From contig CAKPJK010000008.1 in the NCBI GenBank assembly GCA_934162615.1, forward strand, positions 1 to 47,360: a DNA stretch of 47,360 bases. The letters run 5' to 3'. This DNA is from an uncultured Clostridia bacterium. GTDB taxonomy: Bacteria; Bacillota; Clostridia; TANB77; CAG-508. The position numbers and the translations under genes are program-made. Below the pieces are notes generated by a model. It was not told the origin of the DNA. It ran no database searches and saw only the letters and a list, made by a program, of their open reading frames with translations. Below are positions 23,669 to 33,016 of this stretch, in pieces (positions within the stretch are counted from its first letter, which is position 1; every line of letters starts with the position of its first letter).

Positions 23669-23712
23669 TGTAACTAAAATGTAACACTTTTTTCACAAAA
23701 AGTTCACAATAC
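23669..23712 (+). promoter_or_regulatory. Four in-phase 11-bp repeats, probable OmpR/PhoB-family operator
   Basis: TGTAAC at 23669, TGTAAC at 23680, TTTCACA at 23691 and GTTCACA at 23702 recur every 11 bases and end just before the htrA -35. Tandem TT(A/C)ACA boxes with 11-bp period are bound by PhoP/PhoB-type regulators. In Bacillus htrA is controlled by the OmpR-family regulator CssR, which makes a similar envelope-stress control plausible. Confidence 0.55.
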
Positions 23713-23714
23713 TA

Positions 23715-23744
23715 TTGTATTCTAATAAAGAATTAGGTTATTAT
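23715..23744 (+). promoter_or_regulatory. Probable htrA promoter
   Basis: TTGTAT (23715-23720), 18 bases, then TATTAT (23739-23744). The -35 is weak, which suits a promoter that needs an activator. Confidence 0.5.
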
Positions 23745-23752
23745 ATATAGTA

Positions 23753-23780
23753 AATGCGGTACGCAGGAAATGACCGCATT
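23753..23780 (+). promoter_or_regulatory. Hairpin at the 5' end of the htrA mRNA
   Basis: AATGCGGT (23753-23760) and ACCGCATT (23773-23780) form a perfect 8-bp stem with a 12-base loop, placed at the expected transcript start. It ends 10 bases before AGGAGG. It probably stabilises the mRNA. Confidence 0.6.
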
Positions 23781-23799
23781 AATTTAGGAGGTATAAAAA

Positions 23800-25053
23800 A
23801 TGGACGAAAAAGAACAAAATAATTCAAAATTTAAAGCAATTCCTGTAACAGGTTCATCATCTTATGAAAAAACAAAAAAAGTACACTCAGGATTTGGAAA
23901 AAGTGTAATGCTACCATTTGTTAGTGGTATTGTAGGATGTACAGTTGTAATAGGAACATGTTTTGGAGTTCCTTCTATTAGAACAAAAATTATTGGGAGC
24001 ACAGGAACATCTTCTATAAGTACAACAAATAATAGTTCAACAAAATCTGATGGATATGTAAAACAAACATCTTTAGAAAATTACTCAGACACTTCTGTTT
24101 ATGCAGCAAATAAGATTTTACCATCAATTGTTGGAATCAAAATTGAATATACTGTAAATTCAACTTCAATATTTGGTAGAAGTGGTTCTACAAGTGCAAC
24201 TGCTTCTGGTTCAGGAATTATAATAAGTGAAGATGGATATATTTTAACAAATAACCATGTTGTGTCTTCAAGTTCTTCTGAATCAAATTCATATTATCAA
24301 ATTTCAGAGGCTACAAAAGTCACAGTAACATTATTTAATGATGAAACAGAATATGAAGCAAAAATTGTTGGCCAAGATGAACAAACTGATTTGGCAGTTA
24401 TAAAAATTGAAAAAACTGGTTTAACAAAAGCCGAATTTGCTGATTCTGATGATGTTAAAGTTGGTGAATTTGCTATGGCCGTTGGAAATCCTGTTAATAT
24501 GACAAGTACTGTTACAACTGGTATTGTAAGTGCAGTTAATAGAAAAATTACAGATTCTGATGGTAAAACATATACATGTATTCAAACTGATGCTGCTATA
24601 AACTCTGGTAATAGTGGTGGTGCATTAGTTAATGCTCAAGGTAAAGTTATTGGAATTAATACATTAAAATTGTCAGGTTCTGGCATTGAAGGAATTGGTT
24701 TTGCTATTCCTATAAATTCTACAACTGATATTACTTCACAATTGATTCAATATAGTAAAGTTAAAAGACCTTTTATTGGAATTTCTGGTATTGATTTAGA
24801 TGAAACAACTGCTAAAAAATATAATTTAGTTACTGGTGTTTATGTAAAATCTGTTGAAGATTTCTCATCTGCAGAAAAAGGTGGTTTAAAATCTGGTGAT
24901 GTAATTATTGAAGCAGACGGAAAAACTATCAAATCAATGGATGAATTAAATGAGATTAAAAATTCTCATCAAATTGGTGATGAAATGAAGTTAAAGATAA
25001 ATAGAGATGGAAAAGAGAAAGAAATTACTTTAACATTAGGTGAACAACCTTAA
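23800..25053 (+). CDS. htrA: HtrA/DegP-type membrane-anchored serine protease
   Basis: 417 aa. A cytoplasmic N-terminus of about 35 residues, one membrane span (about 38-58), then a trypsin-like domain with the triad in ILTNNHVV (His), TDLAVIKI (Asp) and NSGNSGGALV (Ser). A single PDZ domain follows (RPFIGISGIDLDE to the end). It degrades or refolds damaged exported proteins. AGGAGG precedes ATG 23800. Upstream repeats suggest two-component control. Confidence 0.93.
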   Translation: MDEKEQNNSKFKAIPVTGSSSYEKTKKVHSGFGKSVMLPFVSGIVGCTVVIGTCFGVPSIRTKIIGSTGTSSISTTNNSSTKSDGYVKQTSLENYSDTSVYAANKILPSIVGIKIEYTVNSTSIFGRSGSTSATASGSGIIISEDGYILTNNHVVSSSSSESNSYYQISEATKVTVTLFNDETEYEAKIVGQDEQTDLAVIKIEKTGLTKAEFADSDDVKVGEFAMAVGNPVNMTSTVTTGIVSAVNRKITDSDGKTYTCIQTDAAINSGNSGGALVNAQGKVIGINTLKLSGSGIEGIGFAIPINSTTDITSQLIQYSKVKRPFIGISGIDLDETTAKKYNLVTGVYVKSVEDFSSAEKGGLKSGDVIIEADGKTIKSMDELNEIKNSHQIGDEMKLKINRDGKEKEITLTLGEQP

Positions 25054-25083
25054 CTTTTGATAAATATATAAACTTTTGAAAAA

Positions 25084-25122
25084 TGAAGAATTTATTAAAT
25101 TTTAATAGATTCTTCACTTTTA
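25084..25122 (+). terminator. htrA terminator
   Basis: TGAAGAATTTATTAA (25084-25098) pairs with TTAATAGATTCTTCA (25102-25116), followed by CTTTTAATT. Confidence 0.75.
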
Positions 25123-25149
25123 ATTCACACAATGGACAAAAAACATTAT

Positions 25150-25249
25150 TATAATACAACCATAGTCAGTAAGTTAACTGACTCAAATAAAAAAACATCC
25201 CCTTTTATTTTCAAAAGGCTAGGTTCCTTAAAGGTTCCTAGCTAATTTT
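25150..25249 (+). ncRNA. Possible small RNA or bidirectional terminator region
   Basis: A perfect TATAAT (25150-25155) is followed by hairpin AGTCAGT-6-ACTGACT (25164-25183) and by a second hairpin GCTAGG...CCTAGC (25218-25242) with TAATTTTTTT. This could be an RNA of about 90 nt. The -35 is poor, and the second hairpin may only terminate the convergent gene at 25251, so I rate it low. Confidence 0.3.
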
Positions 25250-25250
25250 T

Positions 25251-26099
25251 TTATATTATTACAATATCTTTTTCACTTGTCATTTTATCATTTCCATATG
25301 CAAATATTACATAAATATTGTTGTTATAAATAAAGTATTCAGATATATTTTCTACTTTGTATATGTCGCTTTTTGTGTCTCTTGAAAATACATTGTATCC
25401 TAATTTTATTAGTTCTTCTGATTTATTTTCCTCATTTTGAATATCTGTATTAATTTTTGTTTGAACTTCATTTTTCTTTAACTCGAATTCATTTATTGTA
25501 TCTTCAAATGTTAATGTTTTGTTTTGAGATAAATCGTAGTTAAATGTTTGTACTATTACTCTTTGTGCACTTGAACTTTGTTTTAGGTCTGAATATATAA
25601 TTAGTGATAATATATTTTCTTTTATACTTGCTTTGTATTTAACTGTGTATAATATATTTTCGTCTGTATTTTGTGATACTTCTTCTGCTTTTCCTTCAAA
25701 TGTATTTTTTATTTCTTTATTGAATTTGTTTACTTCTTCATTTTTAATATTTATATATGGTAAATTCACATCTAATTCATGGTTATTCTTTTTTTCTTGT
25801 TTGCTATATTCTGTATAAATTATTTCTTTGTCTTGGTTGTTTTTTTGAACTGTATAATTTCCTTTATCTATTAATGTGTTGTCTAAAAGTGATTCAAAGT
25901 TTACTTTTAACGCAGCTTCCTCTTCTTCTGTTCTTTTTGTTATTTTGTTTAATCCAAATATATTGTCTACTACATCATTTCCTAGTATTTGTGTTCCTAT
26001 TGCTACTGATATTGCTAATGCACATATACATATTAGTACAATATATGTTATTTTTCTTCTTTTGGGCATTTTATGTTTTTTTGGTAATTCTAATTTCAT
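25251..26099 (-). CDS. Membrane-anchored extracytoplasmic protein, RsiV/PdaC-like domain possible
   Basis: 282 aa. A basic N-terminus (KLELPKKHKMPKRRKIT) precedes a single membrane span (about 18-40); the rest should be outside. The region LPYINIKNEEVNKFNKEI through TVKYKASIKENILSLIIYSD and QRVIVQTFNYDLSQNKTLTF resembles the DUF4163/DUF3298-type domains of RsiV and PdaC in pattern, without a catalytic domain. Function is unknown. It is preceded by AAGGAGA and shares a terminator region with htrA. Confidence 0.6.
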   Translation of the reverse strand: MKLELPKKHKMPKRRKITYIVLICICALAISVAIGTQILGNDVVDNIFGLNKITKRTEEEEAALKVNFESLLDNTLIDKGNYTVQKNNQDKEIIYTEYSKQEKKNNHELDVNLPYINIKNEEVNKFNKEIKNTFEGKAEEVSQNTDENILYTVKYKASIKENILSLIIYSDLKQSSSAQRVIVQTFNYDLSQNKTLTFEDTINEFELKKNEVQTKINTDIQNEENKSEELIKLGYNVFSRDTKSDIYKVENISEYFIYNNNIYVIFAYGNDKMTSEKDIVII

Positions 26100-26214
26100 A
26101 TTCCATTTGTATGATATATTTAAATTTTTAAGTATATCATGTTCTCCTTTCTTAAATTTCTTGTATTCACTTTTTAATTATACCATTTTTATGAGTTTAG
26201 GTCAATTTAAAAAT

Positions 26215-26237
26215 AGGTCCTCCTAAATGGAAGACCT
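26215..26237 (-). terminator. Terminator of the 68-aa protein gene
   Basis: On the minus strand AGGTCTTCC and GGAGGACCT (one G-U) enclose 5 bases and are followed by ATTTTTAAATT. It begins 10 bases past the stop. Confidence 0.75.
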
Positions 26238-26247
26238 ACGGTAAACG

Positions 26248-26454
26248 TTATGCTATTGCTGTCTCAAGAGTCTTTTTGCCTTTGGTAAAGAAAGCTTTGA
26301 TAATTTTCTGACTTTCTTTTTCCCTGTTTCCCTTAAAAGACTCTTCGAATGAGATACTGCTCCTTTCGGGTGTTGATGGAGAAATCGTTGCAATTGCTTC
26401 TCCATCTTTTTTAACCTCAAAGTTTCCCATTCGTAACCATGTAAATTCTAACAT
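26248..26454 (-). CDS. Unrecognised 68-aa soluble protein
   Basis: ATG 26454 lies 5 bases after AGGAGG, and a terminator follows, so it looks like a genuine one-gene unit. The protein (start MLEFTWLRMGNFEVKKDGE) has a short beta-rich N-terminus, a Ser/Pro/Glu-rich middle (SPSTPERSSISFEESF) and a basic helical end. No domain is recognised. It is slightly more GC-rich than its surroundings. It is divergent from the clpE-like gene. Confidence 0.6.
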   Translation of the reverse strand: MLEFTWLRMGNFEVKKDGEAIATISPSTPERSSISFEESFKGNREKESQKIIKAFFTKGKKTLETAIA

Positions 26455-26622
26455 TTTACCTCCTAATCTGTGCTTGTTTATAAGTAACTATTTGATAGTA
26501 ACACATTTTACATAAAATTTCAATAGTTTTTTGTACTATTTTCAATATTTTCATCGCATATTTATATATATTTCGACATATTTTTGCAACTTATTTAACC
26601 TCACTCATTTATTCTAAAAATA

Positions 26623-26651
26623 TTGACTATTTCTTAATTTTGAGTTATTAT
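26623..26651 (+). promoter_or_regulatory. Promoter of the clpE-like gene
   Basis: TTGACT (26623-26628), 17 bases, TATTAT (26646-26651). I looked for a CtsR box (GGTCAAA repeat) and a CIRCE element around it and found neither. Confidence 0.65.
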
Positions 26652-26694
26652 ATATAATATTGAAAAAAACAAAGAAATGAGGAATTAGAAAGTT

Positions 26695-29067
26695 ATGATA
26701 TGTTCAGAATGTAAGAAAAATCCAGCAGTACTTTTTTATGAAAAAATAGATAATGGAAAAAAGACAATGGAAGGTTTATGCTATGACTGTGCTAAAAAAA
26801 GAGGCATTGATGCAACAGAAGTTTTGGCTAACCAACAAAACCTATTGTCTAAAGATAAAATAAATTTGGCAGATATGAATAAACAATTAGAAAGTATATT
26901 TAAAGATTTTGCTGAAAACTTAGATATAAATGATATAGAAAATATTGATGGTGCTATTACTTTTGGTGATATAGATGATGAAGATAGTGAAGATGATGAT
27001 GAAGAAAGACCAAAAATTGCAGGAGCCGCAATTCCTTTAGGTTCAATCTTCTCAAGTATGTTAAAACCACGTCAACACAAAGAGGAAGAGAATCAACAAA
27101 ATGATAATAAAAAACAAACAAAAAATGCAAAAAAGAAAGAAACAAAAACAAATAAAAAGAAAAAATACCTAGACACATATGGAACTAACCTAACAAACAA
27201 GGCTAAAAATAATCAATTAGATATAGTTATTGGTAGAGATAAAGAAATCCAAAGGGTAATACAAATTTTGAATAGACGTTCTAAAAATAATCCTTGTTTA
27301 ATCGGTGAACCAGGTGTTGGTAAAACTGCAATAGCTCAAGGATTAGCAATAAAAATTGCTAACCAAAATGTTCCTGCAAAACTTTTAAATAAAGAAGTTT
27401 ATCTTCTAGATATGACTTCAGTTATTGCTGGAACTCAATTTAGAGGTCAATTTGAGTCTAGAATGAAAGGCATTATTGACGAATGTAAGGAATACGGAAA
27501 TATCATTTTAGTTATTGACGAAATTCACAATATAATAGGTGCAGGTGATGGTGAACATTCTATGAATGCTGCAAATATTTTAAAGCCTTCCCTATCTAAT
27601 GGTGAAATTCAATTAATTGGAACAACTACTTTAAAAGAATATAGAAAATATATTGAAAAAGATTCTGCTTTGGAAAGAAGATTTCAACAAGTTTTAGTTG
27701 AAGAGCCTAATGTTGATGATTCAATTAAGATTTTGGAAGGTATAAAAAAATATTATGAAGAATATCATAAAGTAAAAATATCAACAGATGTTATTCGTCA
27801 AACTGTTGAAATGTCTGAAAAATATATTCACGACAGATTTTTACCAGATAAAGCAATAGATATTTTAGACGAGGCTTGTTCTAGAATTAACTTAGAAAAT
27901 AAAGATTTATTTAAACTAGAAGTTTTAAGTAAAGAATTAGAAAAAGTTCAAGCAGAAAAAGCCGAACTTGACCAAGCAGAAACTGACGAAGAATTTCAAA
28001 AACTTGCAGATTTGAAAACTCAAGAATGCAAATTAATAGAAGATATTGATAAATTAAAGAAAAAAATGAAGCCTAGAAATCTTACACTTCAAGACATTGC
28101 TACAGTTATTGAAAACTGGACAAAAATTCCTGTTAAGAAAATTACTGAAGCAGAAACTCAAAAATTATTAAATTTAGAGACAAATCTTCATAAAAGGATT
28201 ATTGGTCAAGAAGAAGCCGTAAGTGCTGTTTCTAGAGCTATTAGAAGAAATAGAGCAGGACTTCAAAATGAAAAAAGGCCACCATCATTTATTTTTGTTG
28301 GACCTACTGGTGTTGGTAAAACAGAACTTGCAAAATCACTTGCATATGAAATGTTTGGTTCAGAAGATTCAATAATAAGAGTTGATATGTCTGAATATAT
28401 GGAAAGTCACTCTACTGCTAAATTAATAGGCGCACCTCCAGGATATGTTGGTTATGACGAGGCAGGTCAATTAACTGAAAAAGTTAAGAGAAAACCTTAT
28501 TCAATTATACTTTTAGATGAAATTGAAAAGGCTCACCCAGATGTATTTAATATCTTATTACAAGTATTAGATGACGGAAAACTTACAGATTCACAAGGTA
28601 ATACTGTTAGTTTTGCAAATACAATTATAATTATGACATCAAATGCTGGTTCAAATTTAAATAATAATTCTATTGGTTTTGGAAAACAAACTGTTGATAA
28701 ATCTAAGATTGAAGATAGTTTAAAAGAAACTTTTAGACCTGAATTTTTGAATAGAGTTGATGAAATTATTGTATTTAATTCTTTGAATAAAGAAGAATTA
28801 TTACAAATTGTTGATTTGATGCTTGCAGATACTGTTAAGGCTTTGAAACATAAGGATATTTCTTTTAAAATTTCTGATTCTGCTAAACAATTTATTTTGG
28901 ATAAAGGTACTAATATTAAATTTGGTGCTAGACCTTTGAGAAGGGCTATTCAAAGATATGTTGAAGATGAAATTTCTGATATGATTCTTCGTTCTGAAGT
29001 TGTTGATGGGCAAACTATTGATGTTGATTTAAAAAATGATAAGCTTACTTTTGAAGTTTTGCATTAA
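26695..29067 (+). CDS. clpE: ClpE-like AAA+ unfoldase with N-terminal zinc finger
   Basis: 790 aa. It starts with a four-Cys zinc finger (C3, C6, C29, C32), then an acidic and a Lys-rich linker (to about 165) in place of the Clp-N repeat domain. Two AAA+ modules follow: Walker A GEPGVGKTA (about 204) with VIDEIHNI, and GPTGVGKTE (about 535) with LLDEIEKAHPD. A coiled-coil middle domain lies between them. The zinc finger is diagnostic of ClpE rather than ClpC. It would unfold substrates for ClpP. It is longer than Bacillus ClpE (about 700 aa), mainly in the linker. Confidence 0.82.
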   Translation: MICSECKKNPAVLFYEKIDNGKKTMEGLCYDCAKKRGIDATEVLANQQNLLSKDKINLADMNKQLESIFKDFAENLDINDIENIDGAITFGDIDDEDSEDDDEERPKIAGAAIPLGSIFSSMLKPRQHKEEENQQNDNKKQTKNAKKKETKTNKKKKYLDTYGTNLTNKAKNNQLDIVIGRDKEIQRVIQILNRRSKNNPCLIGEPGVGKTAIAQGLAIKIANQNVPAKLLNKEVYLLDMTSVIAGTQFRGQFESRMKGIIDECKEYGNIILVIDEIHNIIGAGDGEHSMNAANILKPSLSNGEIQLIGTTTLKEYRKYIEKDSALERRFQQVLVEEPNVDDSIKILEGIKKYYEEYHKVKISTDVIRQTVEMSEKYIHDRFLPDKAIDILDEACSRINLENKDLFKLEVLSKELEKVQAEKAELDQAETDEEFQKLADLKTQECKLIEDIDKLKKKMKPRNLTLQDIATVIENWTKIPVKKITEAETQKLLNLETNLHKRIIGQEEAVSAVSRAIRRNRAGLQNEKRPPSFIFVGPTGVGKTELAKSLAYEMFGSEDSIIRVDMSEYMESHSTAKLIGAPPGYVGYDEAGQLTEKVKRKPYSIILLDEIEKAHPDVFNILLQVLDDGKLTDSQGNTVSFANTIIIMTSNAGSNLNNNSIGFGKQTVDKSKIEDSLKETFRPEFLNRVDEIIVFNSLNKEELLQIVDLMLADTVKALKHKDISFKISDSAKQFILDKGTNIKFGARPLRRAIQRYVEDEISDMILRSEVVDGQTIDVDLKNDKLTFEVLH

Positions 29068-29123
29068 AGTTTAATAATATTTTAATGCAAAACAAAAAGT
29101 ATTGTAAAAGGGAGTAAAAAACG

Positions 29124-29738
29124 ATGTTTAAACATATACCAAATATATTAACAATAATAAGATTTATATTTATACCAATTATTTTAAGAGCCATATTTGA
29201 TGGAAACTACATTTTAGGAATTATATTTTTCACAATTTCCGGCTTAACAGATGTTCTAGATGGATTTATTGCTAGAAAATTTAATTTAGTTTCTAACTTT
29301 GGAAAACTGATGGATCCTTTAGCCGATAAATTAACTCAAATTTCTGTGCTTGCTGCTTTAGTTAGTGTAAAAATTATTCCTGTATGGATTTTAGCTATTG
29401 TTGTTCTTAAAGAATTAATAATGGTTGTGGGCGCTTCTTTCCTTTATGGAAAAGATGTGGTTGTTTATAGTAAGTGGTATGGAAAATTGGCTACAGTTTT
29501 GTTTTACTTAGCAATTGTTGTTACATTATTTATTAAACAACTTGCTCTTACTGGCATTTGGGAATATTTAGATTTAGGTATTTATTGTTGTGCTTTGGTT
29601 TGCACTGTTTTCTCTCTTGTTATGTATGTTAAATGCTTATATCAAGGTGGTTTTATTGATAAAAGTGATTTAAGTAAAGAGACTAAAAATGTTGTGGTTA
29701 AAGATAAATGGAGTTTTAAGAAGCATAAAAAGAGCTAA
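29124..29738 (+). CDS. pgsA: CDP-diacylglycerol-glycerol-3-phosphate 3-phosphatidyltransferase
   Basis: 204 aa with about four to six membrane segments. The CDP-alcohol phosphotransferase signature D-x2-D-G-x2-A-R-x8-G-x3-D-x3-D is complete (DVLDGFIARKFNLVSNFGKL followed by MDPLADK). It makes phosphatidylglycerol phosphate. GGGAG lies upstream of ATG 29124. It follows the clpE-like gene by 57 bases. Confidence 0.9.
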   Translation: MFKHIPNILTIIRFIFIPIILRAIFDGNYILGIIFFTISGLTDVLDGFIARKFNLVSNFGKLMDPLADKLTQISVLAALVSVKIIPVWILAIVVLKELIMVVGASFLYGKDVVVYSKWYGKLATVLFYLAIVVTLFIKQLALTGIWEYLDLGIYCCALVCTVFSLVMYVKCLYQGGFIDKSDLSKETKNVVVKDKWSFKKHKKS

Positions 29739-29764
29739 TGGATAAAAACATTAGCTTTTTTTAT
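29733..29764. terminator. Terminator after pgsA
   Basis: AGCTAATG (29733-29740) and CATTAGCT (29749-29756), followed by TTTTTTT. The stem overlaps the pgsA stop region and the T run overlaps the convergent gene's stop. Confidence 0.8.
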
Positions 29765-30366
29765 TCAAAATCTTCAAGTAATTGATTTAACTCTTCTATT
29801 CCATTAACTTTTATTCCTTCCATTATTTTAATTTTATCAGTTTCAGATAAATACTCAACTGAAATTTCTGTCTTTTCATATACTTCTTCTTCACCATTTT
29901 CATTTACTTTATAAACTGTAATTTTCCCCTCATCTTCTTTTACAAGAAAATGTTGTCCACAATTACTATTAAACTCTTTATATAAAATAATCTCATTACT
30001 TGAATATTTTTCTATTTGCCAATATGGATATTCTCGTTTTAAATCCTCTTCTGTTTTATTTACTAAATCCATTGGAATATCAACATATTCTTTAATTGTG
30101 TGGTTACACTCTTCATAATATTTCTTTAAAATCAATAAGCAATTAGGCGATATTTTTTCTTCTTGTGAATTTGTTTCTACTTCTTCTTGAATATTTTGTT
30201 CTTCTATACAGTCATCTGTTACTTTTTCTGATACAATATTTATCTCGTTTTGTATTACATTATTTTTATTTGCCAATTTTTCCTTGTTATTAAATATTAA
30301 TCTTCCAACTGCAATTCCAACTAATATAACTAATATTATTGGTATAATCATCCATATTTTTTTCAT
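29761..30366 (-). CDS. BofC C-terminal-domain-like membrane-anchored protein
   Basis: 201 aa. One N-terminal membrane span (about 6-26), an acidic linker, then a domain beginning CNHTIKEYVDIPMDLVNKTE. It continues REYPYWQIEKYSSNEIILYK, a Cys-Gly-Gln-His segment (NCGQHFLVKEDEGKITVY) and EYLSETDKIKIMEGIKVNG. This pattern matches proteins annotated with the BofC C-terminal domain, which in Bacillus restrains forespore signalling to sigma-K. BofA is encoded 16 kb away. Moderate confidence. Confidence 0.6.
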   Translation of the reverse strand: MKKIWMIIPIILVILVGIAVGRLIFNNKEKLANKNNVIQNEINIVSEKVTDDCIEEQNIQEEVETNSQEEKISPNCLLILKKYYEECNHTIKEYVDIPMDLVNKTEEDLKREYPYWQIEKYSSNEIILYKEFNSNCGQHFLVKEDEGKITVYKVNENGEEEVYEKTEISVEYLSETDKIKIMEGIKVNGIEELNQLLEDFE

Positions 30367-30476
30367 ATGATTTCCTCCGTAAATTTTTCTTTTATTATTT
30401 ACAGATTTTTCTTATTTTATTCATTTCTTACAAATCATTGCCCATAAAATTAAGTGGAGTATTGATGATCCCTATA

Positions 30477-32960
30477 TTATTTTATAAACGGAATAAATTT
30501 TAAACTTTTTCCATTTGTTTTTAAAACTACTTCCCCCATTTCATCTGTTCTATATATTTTGATTTTTCTTTCTAGTAAATTTTGTATTGTAACATCTGCA
30601 GGGTGACCAAATTTATTATTTTTTCCTACTCCAATTATTGCATATTGAGGTTTAACAGAATCTAAAAATTCTTTTGTTGATGATGTTTTAGAACCGGTGA
30701 TGTGCTACTTTTAGTACAGTTGCTTTCAAACTCTTTTGATTATATTTTGTAAGTACTGCTTTTTCTGCAACTTCTTCAATATCACCTGTAAATAACATAG
30801 AAAATTTTTTAAATTTAAGTTTGCATACTAAAGAATTATTATTAATAGCATTTTCAGAAATCATATTACTACCGGCTTGGCCACAAAACATCAAAATATA
30901 AATTATTTTCGATGTTTATCCTCTGCCCTGCTTCAACAGTTTTGACTTTTATATTTCTTTCTTTCACTATTTTTTTGAATTTTTCATAATTTTCACATGT
31001 TTCATATTGCTTTCCTATTATGATGTTTTTCACCTTAATTTCTTGCATTATATATAACAAACCGGCCAATGTGGTCGTTATCAAAATGGCTTGGAATAAT
31101 ATAATCAATTGAGTTATAGCCTCTATCTAGTAAATATGGCAATAATGTGTTTTTACCAACATCAAAATCAGTACTGCCTCCTCCATCAATTAAAATAGTT
31201 TTATTTTGTGGTGTTACAATAAATGTTGAATCGCCCTGACCGACATCAATAAAATAGATTTTTAAGTTTTTGGGTATTAAATTTATAACTAAAAATATTA
31301 AAATTGTTGCTGATAAAATTCTTCTAATATCTCGTTTTTTATTTCGTACTTTCATCTTTATAATTGCTATTAAATTTCTTACCCTTATTTGAGTTGTATT
31401 TGGCTTTTTAGCAAGATAAACATTGCATATATATAACGATGTACCCAAAAGTAAATAATACAAAATAGTATGAAATATGCTTGGTGTTGGAATATAAATT
31501 TTTGCAAATTTCAATTTTCCAATATTTGAAGTTAATATTAAAATTTTCATTCCAATATTTATGATAAATGATAATATTTTTGCTAATTTTAAGTTTATTA
31601 AAATGATAACCATGAAAATAAATCCTGAAATTACTATTGGAGCAACAAAGATACTTAAGAATAAATTTGAGATTAAAAAATATGGATTAAATGTGTTCAT
31701 ATTCTCTATGATAATTGGCAATATAAATAATTGTACTGACAAGGAAATTGACATTATTTCTTTTAATTTATCTAGTGTTTTCTGTATTTGTGGTTTAATT
31801 TTGTACTTGTAAAATTTGTTTTTAATTTTTATGTTTTCTAGTATTTTTGTTATATTTTTGTTTAAAATTATGATTCCTAAAACACCACAATATGATAATT
31901 GCAATCCAGAATTTAAGATTAAAAATGGATTATATATTAAAATTGCAAATAACGATATTGACATTGATGTGTAAATATCATTTTTGGTATATATAATTTT
32001 AGATATCAATAATAAAATTCCCATAATGCCTGCCCTTGTTACAGATGGTGCAAAATTTGTTATAAACATATAAAATATTAGGACAAAGATACTCAAAATG
32101 TATGTTTTTCTTTTTCCTAGAATTCTTTTAAATATTAGATTTACTCCTAGAATCACATATGAAATATGCATACCTGAAACTGCTAAAATATGTGCCATAC
32201 TTGCATTTCTAAAATTATTTTGTGTGTTTTCGTCAATGTCATTTTTATATCCTAGCATTAATCCTAAAAAGACTGATGCTTCTTCTTCATTTAGAATTTG
32301 TTTTGTATTTTCTATTATTTTTTCTTTTATTTTATTTGATGTCTGGAACATTATGTTGGTTTGGTTTTTCTTTATTTTCTCAATTTTACTACATTTTATT
32401 GTTCCATAGATTTTTAGTTGTTTTAGATAATTTGAATAATCAAATCCTTTGTAATTTCTTTGTATCTCTGGTTTTATATATGTACCTTTTAATTGTATTT
32501 TGTCGCCATATTCAATCCTTTTATTCTTGTCTACCATAATATAGAATCTGTATTTTTTGTTTTTAATTTTAGTTTCAATTTTATATTTGTTATAATATGT
32601 TTTTTCTTCTTTGTTACTTATAATTGTTCCTGTTAATTCAATTGTTTCTTTACTTGCTAATTGTGTATATGTTTTTTCGTAATTTGAATTTTGTATTAAA
32701 ACTAAAGTGTTTGAAATAATTGATGTTACTATTATCAGTATTATGATTTTTGAATTAATAAATATTTTAATATATCTAAAATATCTTTTTATTGAAAATA
32801 ATTTTAATTTGTTACCTTTTTTCTTTTTTGTTATTTTTTTATAAATTATAAGTGCTGCAACTATACATATACAAAACGGGACTATACTTGTGTGTAAGTA
32901 TAGTCCCACTATTATACCTAATATATATCCTATAATTGCAACTAAAATCGGTCTTTTCAA
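30477..32960 (-). pseudogene. comEC: comEC, DNA-uptake channel, interrupted by three frameshifts
   Basis: It starts with TTG 32960 after AGGAGG. The N-terminal OB-like region, the competence membrane domain (AHILAVSGMHISYVILGVNL, APSVTRAGIMG) and the beginning of the metallo-beta-lactamase-like domain (FIDVGQGDS, SHFDNDHIG) are in one frame. The rest lies in the two other frames: GLLYIMQEIKV..., then GSNMISENAINN...LLFTGDIEE, then HHGSKTSS...FGHPADVT to the stop at 30477. Each shift is a single extra C turning CGG context into C-CGG (31065-31062, 30875-30872, 30697-30694). Removing these bases restores a full ComEC. Either the gene is dead or the shifts have another cause. Confidence 0.85.
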
Positions 32961-33016
32961 TATTGCCTCCTATGTTGCTTTTTTGTTGTGTTCTAAATTT
33001 GTTTAGAACCCTGGTC

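Noticed and set aside
26455..26694. CtsR or CIRCE heat-shock operator upstream of the clpE-like gene
   Set aside because: No GGTCAAA-type repeat or CIRCE inverted repeat is present; only a vegetative promoter is visible.
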